Positions 1 through 8,655 of a DNA stretch of 64,000 bases are shown here, one piece after another. Below the pieces are notes generated by a model. That model saw only the letters and a program-made list of their open reading frames with translations, had not been told where the DNA came from and ran no database searches. Source of the stretch: Candidatus Leptofilum proximum (GTDB taxonomy: Bacteria > Chloroflexota > Anaerolineae > Promineifilales > Promineifilaceae); NCBI GenBank assembly GCA_016710325.1, contig JADJXK010000001.1:186001-250000 (forward strand), in the 5' to 3' direction. The position numbers and the translations under genes are program-made. Each line of letters opens with the position of its first letter. The first letter of the stretch is position 1.

Positions 1-20
1 GGGCAAGGCGCGCCTTGCCC
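1..20. repeat. perfect 20-bp palindrome downstream of coxL
   Basis: GGGCAAGGCGCGCCTTGCCC is perfectly self-complementary and lies 16 bp past the coxL stop codon. It can form a strong GC hairpin in the coxL transcript. No T-run is visible after it because the window begins here, so a terminator role is possible but not shown. It also fits the set of intergenic fold-back elements found throughout the window. Confidence 0.6.
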
Positions 21-35
21 CTACATCATTATCAA

Positions 36-2492
36 CTAATCAGACACACCCGCGTCGCGCAGCGCCCGCCACACTTTCGGCGGCGTAATCGGGATGTCAA
101 TGTGGCGCACGCCCAGATGCCACAGGGCATCAACCACGGCGTTGGCAATGGCTGGCGGCGCGCCCACCGTCGGCGACTCACCCACACCTTTGGCGCCAAT
201 GGGATGGTGCGGCGAAGGTGTGATGGTGTGGCCGGTTTCCCATTTGGGTGATTCCATGGCCGTTGGCACCAAGTAATCGGCCAGCGTACCGGTCAGGCAC
301 GTGCCGTTCTCGTCATACACGATCTCCTCGTATAATGCCGGGGCCAGCCCCATCGTCAAGCCGCCATGAATCTGTCCTTCCACCACCAACGGGTTGATGA
401 TGTTGCCACAGTCATCGATGGCCACAAAGCGGCGAACTTGTACTTCGCCCGTGCCCTTATCGATGTCTACCACGGCGATATAGCTGCCAAAGGGGAACGT
501 CAGATTGGGCGGGTCGTAATAATCTGTAGCCTCCAGGCCGGCTTCCATGCCCTGCGGATGGTTGGTGTAGGCGGCAAAGGCGATGTCCTGAATCGTCTTG
601 GCTTGCTCCGGTGAGCCCTTCACCTGCCACTGGTTAACGTTCCACTCCAAATCATCTTCACCCACTTCCAGCAAATGCGCGGCAATCTTGCGCGCCTTGG
701 CCTTTATTTTTCGCGCAGCCATCGCCGCTGCGGCCCCGGCCGTTGGCGTCGAGCGGCTGGCATAGGTTCCCAGGCCGTAGGGCGCCGTGTCCGTGTCGCC
801 TTCCTCCACCTCGATGTCGTTGGCCGGTAAGCCCAGCTCCTCGGCGATGATCTGGGCGTAAGTTGTTTCGTGCCCCTGTCCCTGGCTCTTGGTGCCAAAG
901 CGGGCAATCGCCTTGCCCGTGGGATGGATACGGATTTCAGCCGAATCAAACATCTTAATGCCTAAAATGTCGTAATCGCGGGATGGGCCGGCCCCCACGA
1001 CCTCGGTGAAGCTGGAGATGCCAATGCCCATCAGCTCGCCTCGCGCGCGCTTTTCCGCCTGCTCCTGGCGCAAGCCTTCATAGTCGATGATCTCCATCGC
1101 TTTCTTGAGCGCGGCATGGTAATTACCGCTGTCGTACTCCCAACCGGTGGGTGATTTGTAGGGGAAGGCGTCGGGCTTGATGAAGTTGTTCATGCGGTAC
1201 TCGGCCGGATCAACGCCCAGGTCGTGGGCCATCATGTCGGTCAGGCGCTCGATCATCTGCACTGCTTCCGTGACCCGGAAGGAGCAGCGGTAGGCCACGC
1301 CCCCCGGCGGCTTGTTGGTGTAAACGGCATCCATATTGACATGCGCCGCCTGCAAATCATACGAGCCGGTACAGATGCTAAACAATCCGGCCGGAAACTT
1401 GGACGGATTGGCCGCCGCGTCCGTGCAGCCATGATCGGCCAGGCCATTGACGCGCAGGCCAACGAGCTTACTGTTTTCATCGGCGGCCAGTTCCGCTTCC
1501 AAATGGTAGTCGCGGGCAAAGCTGTCGGCCTGCAGATTCTCGCTGCGATCTTCAATCCATTTTACCGGCTTGCCCAGCAGCAGGCTGGCCACCGCTCCCA
1601 CGACGTAACCGGGGTAAACTGGCACCTTGCCGCCAAACCCACCACCAATGTCTGGCGAGATGATTTGAATCTTCTGCTCCGGCAGCCCGGTAACCAGGGC
1701 AAAAACGGTGCGGATGGCATGTGGAGCCTGGGTTGTCATGTAAATCTGCATTTTGCCCATCGCAGGTTGGTAGTTAGCCACCATACCGCATGTTTCGATG
1801 GAGGAGACGTGGATGCGTGGAATGTGCATGTACTGCTTAACTACGTGGGCGGCACTGGCAAAGACAGCGTCGGTGGCTTCCTTGTCGCCCACCTCCCAGT
1901 GCCAGATGCGGTTGGTTTTCTTTTCTTTGTCTTCCCGAACGATGACTTCATCTTCTAATGCTTTGAAGGGATCTATGACGGGCGGCAGCGGTTCATAATC
2001 GACAAAGACCTGCTCAATGGCATCGGCGGCGATGTAGCGGCTGGTGGCGATGACGCAGGCCACTTCCTGGGCATAGTAGACCACCTTGTCGGTGGGCAGC
2101 ACCATCTGCGTGTCGGACATGAGGGTGGGCATCCAGTGCAGGCCATGGGCTTCCAGATCCTTGCCAGTGATGACGGCCACCACCCCTTCGATCTCCAGCG
2201 CAGCGCTGGCGTCGATGTTGAGAATGCGAGCATGGGCATACGGGCTGCGCACGATGTCCATATAGAGCATCCCAGGCAGCTTGATGTCGTCAACGTAGCG
2301 CCCTTTGCCCTGGATGAAGCGGGGATCTTCCTTGCGCTTCATCCGGTGGCCCATGCCACAAATTTCCGGCGGCGTGGTCACGCGCACATCTTCAGTGGTT
2401 TCCACAACGGCCGAAGCGCCGGACGGCACGCTGTGCTTGTTCTCAAATCGGTCATCTACATGCTTGGTTTTGGTTGGATCGTGGTAAGTCAT
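36..2492 (-). CDS. coxL: aerobic carbon monoxide dehydrogenase, large (Mo/Cu) subunit, form I
   Basis: 818 residues, close to the roughly 800 of known CoxL. It should bind the molybdopterin cytosine dinucleotide cofactor and oxidise CO to CO2. The diagnostic form I active-site loop AYRCSFR is at residues 400-406, with the Cu-binding cysteine at C403. The conserved C-terminal GAKGVGE supplies the presumed catalytic glutamate at E772, and GGGFGGK lies near residue 283. Form II homologues carry AYRGAGR instead, so a true CO dehydrogenase is well supported. The ATG overlaps the end of coxS by 4 bp (ATGA) and is preceded by GAGGAGG on the coding strand, implying translational coupling. It is the last gene of the D-E-G-M-S-L run. 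Confidence 0.96.
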   Translation of the reverse strand: MTYHDPTKTKHVDDRFENKHSVPSGASAVVETTEDVRVTTPPEICGMGHRMKRKEDPRFIQGKGRYVDDIKLPGMLYMDIVRSPYAHARILNIDASAALEIEGVVAVITGKDLEAHGLHWMPTLMSDTQMVLPTDKVVYYAQEVACVIATSRYIAADAIEQVFVDYEPLPPVIDPFKALEDEVIVREDKEKKTNRIWHWEVGDKEATDAVFASAAHVVKQYMHIPRIHVSSIETCGMVANYQPAMGKMQIYMTTQAPHAIRTVFALVTGLPEQKIQIISPDIGGGFGGKVPVYPGYVVGAVASLLLGKPVKWIEDRSENLQADSFARDYHLEAELAADENSKLVGLRVNGLADHGCTDAAANPSKFPAGLFSICTGSYDLQAAHVNMDAVYTNKPPGGVAYRCSFRVTEAVQMIERLTDMMAHDLGVDPAEYRMNNFIKPDAFPYKSPTGWEYDSGNYHAALKKAMEIIDYEGLRQEQAEKRARGELMGIGISSFTEVVGAGPSRDYDILGIKMFDSAEIRIHPTGKAIARFGTKSQGQGHETTYAQIIAEELGLPANDIEVEEGDTDTAPYGLGTYASRSTPTAGAAAAMAARKIKAKARKIAAHLLEVGEDDLEWNVNQWQVKGSPEQAKTIQDIAFAAYTNHPQGMEAGLEATDYYDPPNLTFPFGSYIAVVDIDKGTGEVQVRRFVAIDDCGNIINPLVVEGQIHGGLTMGLAPALYEEIVYDENGTCLTGTLADYLVPTAMESPKWETGHTITPSPHHPIGAKGVGESPTVGAPPAIANAVVDALWHLGVRHIDIPITPPKVWRALRDAGVSD

Positions 2493-2980
2493 GCGGCCAC
2501 CTCCTCAGCGGAATTCAACTTTTCGGCTGCATATTGAATGGCTTCAACAATCTTGTTATAGCCAGTGCAGCGGCACAAATTGCCAGAAATGCCCCAGCGA
2601 ATTTCTTCTTCGGTTGGGTTAGGATTTTTGGCCAGCAAATGTTTGGCGCTCATGATCATGCCGGGGGTACAGTAACCGCACTGCAGGCCATGTTTTTCCC
2701 AGAAGCCTTCCTGCAGTGGGTGAAGTTCGGCGCCGCTGGCCACGCCTTCGATGGTTTCGATTTCCGCCCCGTTGGCCTGAACAGCAAAGACGGTGCAGCT
2801 TTTGACGGCACGGCCGTTCATCATCACCGTACACGCACCGCAACTGGTTGTGTCGCAGCCGATGTGCGTGCCGGTCAGGTCCAGGTCTTCGCGAATAAAA
2901 TGCACCAGCAGCAGGCGGGCATCCACCTCTTTGGTAACGCTGGTGCCGTTGACGTTTAGTGTAATTGTGTGTTTGCTCAT
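2489..2980 (-). CDS. coxS: carbon monoxide dehydrogenase small subunit, [2Fe-2S]
   Basis: 163 residues, the usual length. The N-terminal plant-type ferredoxin cluster ligands are C42, C47, C50 and C62 (GCDTTSCGAC). The C-terminal helical [2Fe-2S] ligands are C101, C104, C136 and C138 (CGYCTPG and LCRCTG). It carries electrons from the Mo/Cu site in CoxL to the FAD in CoxM. It lies between coxM and coxL, overlaps coxL by 4 bp, and has CGGAG upstream of its ATG. A fold-back repeat fills the gap to coxM. Confidence 0.96.
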   Translation of the reverse strand: MSKHTITLNVNGTSVTKEVDARLLLVHFIREDLDLTGTHIGCDTTSCGACTVMMNGRAVKSCTVFAVQANGAEIETIEGVASGAELHPLQEGFWEKHGLQCGYCTPGMIMSAKHLLAKNPNPTEEEIRWGISGNLCRCTGYNKIVEAIQYAAEKLNSAEEVAA

Positions 2981-2997
2981 CGTTTTCTCCGTTCTTT

Positions 2998-3088
2998 TGG
3001 TAATCCGTGGTCCGTAATCGGTAATCCGTCATCGGTAATCGGTATTTCATCACCGACTACCGTTTACCGAGAACCGATAACCGTTTAC
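2998..3088. repeat. GGTAATCGG-type fold-back repeat between coxM and coxS
   Basis: Degenerate units of the type GGTAATCGG and GGTAATCCG are followed, after a short loop, by units of the type ACCGATTACC, so the stretch can fold back on itself. It is the first of five related copies in the window (others near 38.5, 55.0, 56.2 and 60.5 kb). On the minus strand the TAA inside one unit is the stop codon of coxM. Confidence 0.75.
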
Positions 3089-3951
3089 CCTCTCGCTCTT
3101 TCCACGGCCTTCTGCACTGCCCGCTTGACCAGTACCCGGGTGAGATCCCGCTTGTACGCCTCGCTGCCGCGCAGGTCAGGCGAGGGATCGCACTCGGCCG
3201 CTGCTGCCTGCCCGGCGGCTTCCAGGGTTTCCGGGGTGATGGGCTGGCCCTGCAGAGCAGCCTCGGCCTGTTTGGCGCGCATGGGTACGGGATTGACGTT
3301 GGTTAGGGCAATACGAACGGCCGTACACACCTCTCCCTCCATCGTTAGCTGAACGGCCACAGCCGAAATGGCGTAGTCCCCCACCTTGCGCTCCACCTTC
3401 ACGTAAGCGCCGCCGCTGTTTGGGCCGGGTGTAGGAATGCGAATCTCGGTCAGAATCTCGTTGTGGGTCAAGGCATTTTCAAACAGATCGACAAAAAAGT
3501 CGTCGATAGCAATGGCGCGTGTGCCGGATGGTCCCAGGGCAATTACCTCGGCGCCGTAAGCCAGCATAACGGCAGGATGATCGTTGGCCGGATCAGCGTG
3601 GGCAAGGTTGCCGCCTACCGTAGCCCGGTTGCGTACAATCGGGTCGGCAATGACGCGGGCGGCATCGGCCAACAGGGGAAATCTTTGCTGCACCAGCGCC
3701 GATTCTTCCAGCGCCACCTCACGCGTCATAGCGCCGATAGCCAGGTGACCGTTGTCTTCACGCACGTACTCCAGCCCCTCGATATTGTTGATGTCAATGA
3801 GCACCTCGGGCAGGGCCAGCCGAAAACGCATGGCGGGGATGAGACTTTGGCCACCCGCCAGTACTTTGGCGTCGTCGCCATGCCGCTGCAGCAGAGCAAC
3901 TGCCTCTGGCAAGCTGTGCGGCGAATGGTAATCAAATTCACCGGGAATCAT
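3085..3951 (-). CDS. coxM: carbon monoxide dehydrogenase medium subunit (FAD)
   Basis: 288 residues, typical for CoxM. FAD pyrophosphate-binding motifs are visible: AGGQS at residues 32-36 and TVGGN at 111-115, with the CO dehydrogenase flavoprotein C-terminal domain after about residue 175. It accepts electrons from CoxS and passes them to the quinone pool. AAAGGAGG precedes the ATG at good spacing. The stop codon is provided by a GGTAA of the downstream fold-back repeat. Gene order M-S-L is canonical for form I. Confidence 0.95.
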   Translation of the reverse strand: MIPGEFDYHSPHSLPEAVALLQRHGDDAKVLAGGQSLIPAMRFRLALPEVLIDINNIEGLEYVREDNGHLAIGAMTREVALEESALVQQRFPLLADAARVIADPIVRNRATVGGNLAHADPANDHPAVMLAYGAEVIALGPSGTRAIAIDDFFVDLFENALTHNEILTEIRIPTPGPNSGGAYVKVERKVGDYAISAVAVQLTMEGEVCTAVRIALTNVNPVPMRAKQAEAALQGQPITPETLEAAGQAAAAECDPSPDLRGSEAYKRDLTRVLVKRAVQKAVERARG

Positions 3952-4076
3952 GGGAACCTCCTTTCATGATTGACGATTTGTTTTGCTGCATGATGGAAGA
4001 ATAGAACGCTGAGTTGCACAGAGAACGCTGATTTTGGGCCAGCGGTTACCGGCGTTGATCCGCATTCCATCTTGAT

Positions 4077-4751
4077 TTAGAAAATGGCGAACAGCAGAAT
4101 GATGAGCAAGACAACGATGCCGATGAGGTAGGGCCAGTATTGGGCCGGGAGGATGTCGCGGGCCACGTCTTTGGCTACGTTCATGGCAACTTCCGTTTGG
4201 CTGGGTGGTTTGTAGGCGGGAGCTGGTGGCGAAGTGGATACGGCCGTTTCCCCGCCATCCTCGCTGGCCTCCGCCATTTCTTCATCCGGGTATGCGGCTT
4301 GCTGCGCGGCTACCTGGGATTGAAGGTAGGCGTTCAACCCTTCCAAACTCTGGCGAATGATTGACTTAGCCGAGCTGTCCATCAGGCGCTGACCCACGCT
4401 GGCAATACGGCCTCCGACTTGCGCCGATCCTTCGTAGTTCATGTGCGTCTGCTGGCCTAGCGGTATCAGCTTCAGGCCACCAGTGGCTTTAACAAAGCCA
4501 GGCGCGCCCTTGCCGTCCACATCCATGCGGTAGCTCTCCTGCGGCGTGATGTCCGTCAGTTTGATGTTGCCGGTGAACTTGCCTTGTACCGGGCCGACCT
4601 TGATCTTCAGGTTGCCCTGGTACTCGTTTTCACCCACTTCCTCAAACCCTTCTCCGCCGGGCATGACGGAAGCCAGTACATCCGGGTCCTGCAGCGCCTG
4701 CCACACCAGCTCTTGCGGGGCATCAAAAGTGTATTCTCCAGAAATATCCAT
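4077..4751 (-). CDS. coxG: CoxG-family SRPBCC protein with C-terminal membrane anchor
   Basis: An SRPBCC (START-like) fold at residues 1-150 matches the CO dehydrogenase subunit G family: early TFDAPQELVW, then repeated beta-strand patterns and KATGGLKL. A low-complexity acidic and proline linker follows, then one C-terminal hydrophobic helix (about residues 205-224, IGIVVLLIILLFAIF). CoxG helps anchor CO dehydrogenase to the membrane in Oligotropha; that role is carried over by homology. An ATG two codons upstream (4757) is fused to the AGGAG, so 4751 with 6-nt spacing is the better start. It lies between coxE and coxM. Confidence 0.9.
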   Translation of the reverse strand: MDISGEYTFDAPQELVWQALQDPDVLASVMPGGEGFEEVGENEYQGNLKIKVGPVQGKFTGNIKLTDITPQESYRMDVDGKGAPGFVKATGGLKLIPLGQQTHMNYEGSAQVGGRIASVGQRLMDSSAKSIIRQSLEGLNAYLQSQVAAQQAAYPDEEMAEASEDGGETAVSTSPPAPAYKPPSQTEVAMNVAKDVARDILPAQYWPYLIGIVVLLIILLFAIF

Positions 4752-4770
4752 AGGCATCTCCTTTTTAAAA

Positions 4771-4823
4771 ATGTAGCCGAGGTTTCCTCGCCTCGTTCCT
4801 GCGCGCTAAGAAAGCGCCGCTAC
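4771..4823. repeat. GTAGC-bounded fold-back element between coxE and coxG
   Basis: GTAGC (4773-4777) and GCTAC (4819-4823) bracket a GC-rich stretch with smaller inner hairpins (CGAGG/CCTCG and GCGC/GCGC). On the minus strand the TAG of the outer arm is the coxE stop codon. This is another family of the window's intergenic hairpin elements. Confidence 0.55.
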
Positions 4824-6004
4824 GGGTTTGGCGTAAATGTCATCTTTGGTTTGATGGAGCGGTGCTGGCGCAACGCGCCCAGGTGTTGGGACAGTTCGCG
4901 GAGGCTCTGCAGATTATGTACCGGCAAAAAGTCGTCGATGTAGGGCAGGGCCGCCGCCATACCTTCGACCAGCGGCTGGTAGCTGCGGCGGCCCAGCAGC
5001 GGATTGAGCCAGATGAGACGGTGGCAGCGGTGCTGCAAATGGCGCATTTCGCGGCGCAGCACGGACACATCGCCCCGTTCCCAGCCGTCACTGATGATGA
5101 TGGCGATGGCGCCACGGCGCAGCACGCGGCGGCTCCATTGCTGGTTGAAGGTGCGCAAACTCTCGCCGATGCGAGTGCCGCCGGACCAATCAATCACGTC
5201 GCGGGCGGCCTCATCCACAGCCTGGTCAATGTTTTTGAGCTTGAGCTGGCCGGTGATGCGCGTAAGCCGGGTGCCAAAGACAAAACATTCCACATTTTTG
5301 AAGCTGTGGCTGAAGCTGTAGAAGAACTGGAGCAGGAGACGGCCATATTTCTCCATCGACCCACTGATATCGGCAATGAGGACAAACGGCCGCTGCTTGA
5401 TCTGGCGGCTCTGCCACGAGAGCTGCAGCGGCACGCCGCCAAATTTGGTCGCGGCGCGCATGGCCCGACGCAGGTGCAGCTGGTCGCCATGTTTGTCCGG
5501 CACACGCCGGCGCGTTTCCCGTTGGGCCAGCTCCCAGCGCATCTCCTGCATCAGCTGCTTGATAGTCTCCAGCTCTTCCGGCGTCATGTTGGCAAACAGC
5601 TTGTTGCCCAGCAGCTCAGCGCTGCTGAAGGTGCCGCTCTTGTCGGCCACGTCAATCTCCTGGTCAGTCTGCCTCGCCTTGAAGGCCATGTAGGTGATGA
5701 CGTTGAACCGTTCCTGTGGATGGTTGTGGCGCGGCGCTACTGGCGTTTTTTGCCCCTGAGGCAGCTGGTGGCCGCCGTGCGTACGCCAGAAGCTGTTGAA
5801 AAGTGTCGTGAATAAATCCAAGTGCTCTCGGCGCGTTACCAGCAGGCTGCGGGCAGTATGATACACCTGCTCGCGGCTGCCGATGTTTACCAGCGATAGC
5901 GCCTGAGCAAAGTCGCGGCTCTGCTCTGGTGCGACGGGGAGCCCTGCCTGGCGCAGCAGGCGGGTAAAGGTGAGGAGGTTGGTGAGGAAGGTCTCGTCGG
6001 TCAT
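4820..6004 (-). CDS. coxE: CoxE-type VWA-domain protein
   Basis: 394 residues. The C-terminal von Willebrand A domain has the MIDAS motif DISGS at residues 212-216 and an SDGW motif later. The N-terminal half is the helical region typical of CoxE. With the CoxD AAA+ ATPase it is needed for maturation of the [CuSMoO2] centre of CO dehydrogenase in Oligotropha (established for the family). It follows coxD by about 70 bp, a gap filled by an AACGTGA fold-back element. No strong Shine-Dalgarno is seen before the ATG. Confidence 0.92.
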   Translation of the reverse strand: MTDETFLTNLLTFTRLLRQAGLPVAPEQSRDFAQALSLVNIGSREQVYHTARSLLVTRREHLDLFTTLFNSFWRTHGGHQLPQGQKTPVAPRHNHPQERFNVITYMAFKARQTDQEIDVADKSGTFSSAELLGNKLFANMTPEELETIKQLMQEMRWELAQRETRRRVPDKHGDQLHLRRAMRAATKFGGVPLQLSWQSRQIKQRPFVLIADISGSMEKYGRLLLQFFYSFSHSFKNVECFVFGTRLTRITGQLKLKNIDQAVDEAARDVIDWSGGTRIGESLRTFNQQWSRRVLRRGAIAIIISDGWERGDVSVLRREMRHLQHRCHRLIWLNPLLGRRSYQPLVEGMAAALPYIDDFLPVHNLQSLRELSQHLGALRQHRSIKPKMTFTPNP

Positions 6005-6013
6005 GTTTTTTAA

Positions 6014-6074
6014 AGACAGTGAAACGTGATGCGTGAAACGTGATTTTTCTCACTGATCACGTTTCACGCATCAT
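6014..6074. repeat. GTGAAACGTGA-type fold-back element between coxD and coxE
   Basis: Two direct copies of GTGAAACGTGA are followed by the complementary TCACGTTTCACGCATCA, giving a long stem with a short TTTTTCTCAC loop. It has the same architecture as the GGTAATCGG elements but a different unit sequence. Confidence 0.65.
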
Positions 6075-6956
6075 CTATATCGACTCGTTGAGCAGAGCCG
6101 CCGCCGTCGTGCCTCGGATTTTGTCGACATCGTCCTGGTATTTGAGGATGATGCCCAGGGTGGCGTTGATGACGGCCGTATCCAGCACCCGCGTCTGCAA
6201 GTGAGTTAATGCTTCGGCCCAATCTAGCGTTTCGGCGACGCCGGGCCGCTTATACAGCTCTTCCTGGCGCAGGCGCTGCACAAAATCAACTACCTGCTGG
6301 GCTAACTGGGCCGATAACTGCGGCCGTTTCAGCCGCACAATTTCTAGCTCTTTGGCCCGGCTGGGATACTCAATCCAGGTGTAGACACAGCGCCGCTTGA
6401 GCGCATCGTGAATTTCACGGGTGCGGTTGGAGGTAATGACAATGATGGGCTTGTGCTCGGCGCGCAGCGTACCGATTTCTGGGATGGTGATCTGAAAGTC
6501 AGATAGCAGTTCCAACAAGAAGCTCTCAAACTCTTCGTCGGCACGGTCCAGTTCGTCGATGAGCAGGACGGGCGCCTGTGTATGGCTCTGGTCGATGGCT
6601 TGCAGGAGCGGCCGCTTCAGCAAAAAGCGCTCGGTAAAGATATCGGCCGTATCAGATGGCTGCCCATTTTGGTTTTGCTGCCGGCCCTGGATTTCCAGCA
6701 GTTGGCGCGGGTAGTTCCATTCATACACCGCCTGATTGATGTCCAGCCCTTCGTAACATTGCAGACGAATAAGAGGAGCATCAAAAGCGCGGCTGAGCAC
6801 CTTGGCCACTTCGGTTTTGCCCACACCTGGTTCACCCTCCAAAAAAAGCGCTTTCTTCATACGTAGGGCAAGGAAAATGCTGGTGCTCAGACCAACGTCG
6901 GCAATGTAATCGTGTGCCGCCAGCAAACGGGTTGTGGCTTCCACAGAATCAGGCAT
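6075..6956 (-). CDS. coxD: CoxD-type MoxR-family AAA+ ATPase
   Basis: MoxR-family ATPase with Walker A GEPGVGKT at residues 41-48 and Walker B LLIDELDRAD, then sensor 1 (ITSNRTREIH) and an arginine-rich C-terminal lid. CoxD partners the VWA protein CoxE to insert copper and sulfur into the CO dehydrogenase active site. The frame stays open to 7010, but the ATG at 6956 has GGAAGAG upstream and begins where family similarity starts. It is the first cox gene, and a possible promoter lies at 7054-7081. Confidence 0.93.
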   Translation of the reverse strand: MPDSVEATTRLLAAHDYIADVGLSTSIFLALRMKKALFLEGEPGVGKTEVAKVLSRAFDAPLIRLQCYEGLDINQAVYEWNYPRQLLEIQGRQQNQNGQPSDTADIFTERFLLKRPLLQAIDQSHTQAPVLLIDELDRADEEFESFLLELLSDFQITIPEIGTLRAEHKPIIVITSNRTREIHDALKRRCVYTWIEYPSRAKELEIVRLKRPQLSAQLAQQVVDFVQRLRQEELYKRPGVAETLDWAEALTHLQTRVLDTAVINATLGIILKYQDDVDKIRGTTAAALLNESI

Positions 6957-7053
6957 GGGTTGAGTTTCTCTTCCAGAGGGCCAACAACGGAAGGGCATGG
7001 CCCGGTTCACGGTGAAATAGGGTCTTGTCGTGAGCTGTTGAGTCGCTTGTTCG

Positions 7054-7081
7054 ATATTAACAGGGCTTATGAGTCGCGCAA
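7054..7081 (-). promoter_or_regulatory. candidate promoter for the cox operon
   Basis: On the minus strand TTGCGC (7081-7076) is followed after 16 bp by TAATAT (7059-7054), about 100 nt before coxD. The rest of the 7011-7195 gap contains a GGACC...GGTCC inverted repeat (about 7082-7109) that could be an operator. Matches are partial, so this is suggestive only. Confidence 0.35.
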
Positions 7082-7195
7082 GGACCGATAGGGCCGACTT
7101 ATATGGTCCTGATGGGTCATGATGGGAAGAGGTGCGGCGTATTAAAAAACATTGTTGAAAAATCTATCGATGCAAGTTCATCGCACCTGGATGTT

Positions 7196-7837
7196 TTATA
7201 CCAGTCGGTATCTTACAGCCTCGGCGGCAGCCTGGGTGCGGGTTTCCACGTTAAGCTGCGCAAAGATGGTGCGCAGCTTGCGCTTGACAGTAGTCTGGCT
7301 CATGTAAAGCTGTTCAGCTATATCGGGGTTGCTGGCGCCATCAACCAGCAGGCGTAAAATCTGGCGCTCTTCTTCGTCGAGGTCGAAGGATGGGGTGGGG
7401 ACGGCCGACTCCTCGGCAATGGCCCACTGCACTACCTGCTCGGTTACTTGCGGGCTGAGCACCTTCTCGCCGCGGCAGGCGGCGCGAAGAGCGTGTACCA
7501 ACATATCATCCGAGATGCCCTTGAGTACGTAGCCCTGCGCCCCGGCGCGCAGTGCAGTAAGCACGTACTCGCTGTCGTCGAACGAAGTAAGCATAAGCAC
7601 CTTGGCATCGCTTTTGAGGGAACGAATCTCGTTAAGCACGTCAAGGCCTGATTCGTCGGGCATGCGGATGTCCAAGAGAGTGACGTCTGGCTTGAGCTGA
7701 CGGAAATGGTGCAGGGCAGAACGGCCGTTATCCGCCTCGGCCACAATCTCAAATTCAGCATAATTAGAGAGCAAACTGCGAATGCCCTGCCGCACAATGG
7801 GATGATCATCAACGACAAGGATGCGAATGCGTACCAT
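7196..7837 (-). CDS. NarL/FixJ-type response regulator
   Basis: 213 residues: receiver domain (residues 1-120) with acidic pair DD at 10-11, phosphoacceptor D56 in LLDIRMP and conserved K in GYVLKG, then a LuxR-type helix-turn-helix from about 148 to 205. AGGAGG precedes the ATG at 7837, so the open frame further upstream is not used. It lies directly upstream of coxD on the same strand. Its likely kinase is encoded at 8656-9957, separated only by an IS200-type element. Control of the cox genes is inferred from position. Confidence 0.9.
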   Translation of the reverse strand: MVRIRILVVDDHPIVRQGIRSLLSNYAEFEIVAEADNGRSALHHFRQLKPDVTLLDIRMPDESGLDVLNEIRSLKSDAKVLMLTSFDDSEYVLTALRAGAQGYVLKGISDDMLVHALRAACRGEKVLSPQVTEQVVQWAIAEESAVPTPSFDLDEEERQILRLLVDGASNPDIAEQLYMSQTTVKRKLRTIFAQLNVETRTQAAAEAVRYRLV

Positions 7838-7993
7838 GGGTTGCCTCCTAGAAAAGGAACACAGAGTTGCGCAGAGAAGGTCTATAGGCACACAGAGAAG
7901 AAAACTTTTATCTACGCAATGTTGATTAAGGGCTTAAACCACTGCCTCTGGCAGTGGAATCAGTAAAGGTTCTACCGTTGTAGCGAGTATTAT

Positions 7994-8030
7994 GTACCGA
8001 CCTAGAAGGTGCGATGCTTTTAGGAGGTAC
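7994..8030 (+). promoter_or_regulatory. stem-loop sequestering the tnpA ribosome binding site
   Basis: GTACC-GA-CCT (7994-8003) can pair with AGG-A-GGTAC (8022-8030), which contains the AGGAGG of tnpA. IS200 elements are known to limit transposase synthesis by such 5' hairpins, so translational repression is the likely role. Confidence 0.55.
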
Positions 8031-8033
8031 ATA

Positions 8034-8477
8034 ATGACCCGCCAGTTCAAGAAACTATCGCATTCGTTGTATGAGTGCAAATATCATGTCGTCTTTTGTC
8101 CGAAGTATCGGTACAAAATCCTGCAGGCTGAAATCGTAGAATATGTCATCCAGCAAATCTATCAACTCTGTGGGCAAAAAGATGGTGTGGAAGTGATCGA
8201 GTTGAATGTGCAAGAGGACCATATTCATCTGATAGTGTCGATACCCCCCAAGTATGCGGTCTCCAAATTCATGGGGTATCTGAAAGGTAAGCTAGCTTTG
8301 AAACTGTTTGACCGGTATCCCAAACTGCGCCAACGGTACTGGGGACAACACCTTTGGTCAAGAGGGTATTGCGTCAGCACGATTGGTCTGGATGAAGAGC
8401 GGATACGAAAATATGTTAAGTGGCAGAACAAGAAAGATGCAGACAGTGATGCCAGCCAAAGAAGTTTGTTCGATTAG
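8034..8477 (+). CDS. tnpA: IS200-family Y1 transposase TnpA
   Basis: 147 residues, full length for the family. The HUH metal-binding motif is H63-I-H65 in EDHIHLIV, and the catalytic tyrosine is Y127 in KYVKWQ, the YxxxQ helix. It cuts and rejoins single-stranded DNA at the hairpin-marked ends. TAGGAGGT lies 5 nt before the ATG. The gene looks intact and may be active. Confidence 0.93.
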   Translation: MTRQFKKLSHSLYECKYHVVFCPKYRYKILQAEIVEYVIQQIYQLCGQKDGVEVIELNVQEDHIHLIVSIPPKYAVSKFMGYLKGKLALKLFDRYPKLRQRYWGQHLWSRGYCVSTIGLDEERIRKYVKWQNKKDADSDASQRSLFD

Positions 8478-8573
8478 ATAGGTAACAGCACACCTTCTAG
8501 GTGCATCAATCCAAGCCACCCCTTCTAGGGGTGGTCATTGACTTCATGTCTCTCTTCTATACTGAAGTCTGTC

Positions 8574-8593
8574 ATCCCCGCGCAGGCGGGAAT
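8574..8593. repeat. ATTCCCGC...GCGGGAAT palindromic repeat, copy 1
   Basis: ATCCCCGC-GCAG-GCGGGAAT, one mismatch in the arms, next to the IS200 right end. A second copy with perfect arms is at 34010-34029. The arms resemble dispersed intergenic repeats known in many bacteria (for example Neisseria dRS3-like sequences). Confidence 0.6.
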
Positions 8594-8655
8594 CCATTCA
8601 TGCTGAAAAGTGGATACTCGCGATTGTGGGTTTAACATTCGAAATAGTAACAACT

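Larger units (their letters stand above)
7925..8550 (+). mobile_element. IS200/IS605-family insertion sequence (tnpA only)
   Basis: The element encodes one Y1 HUH transposase and no TnpB. Left-end hairpin: CCACTGCC-TCT-GGCAGTGG at 7939-7957. Right-end hairpin: CCACCCC-TTCTA-GGGGTGG at 8516-8534. An internal 12-bp inverted repeat, ACCTAGAAGGTG (8000-8011) and CACCTTCTAGGT (8491-8502), flanks the gene. Exact ends are uncertain because this family makes no target duplication. It separates a response regulator gene from its likely kinase gene. Confidence 0.85.

Noticed and set aside
7925..8550. IS605-type element with TnpB or an associated guide RNA
   Set aside because: Only tnpA is present between the two end hairpins; there is no tnpB coding sequence.
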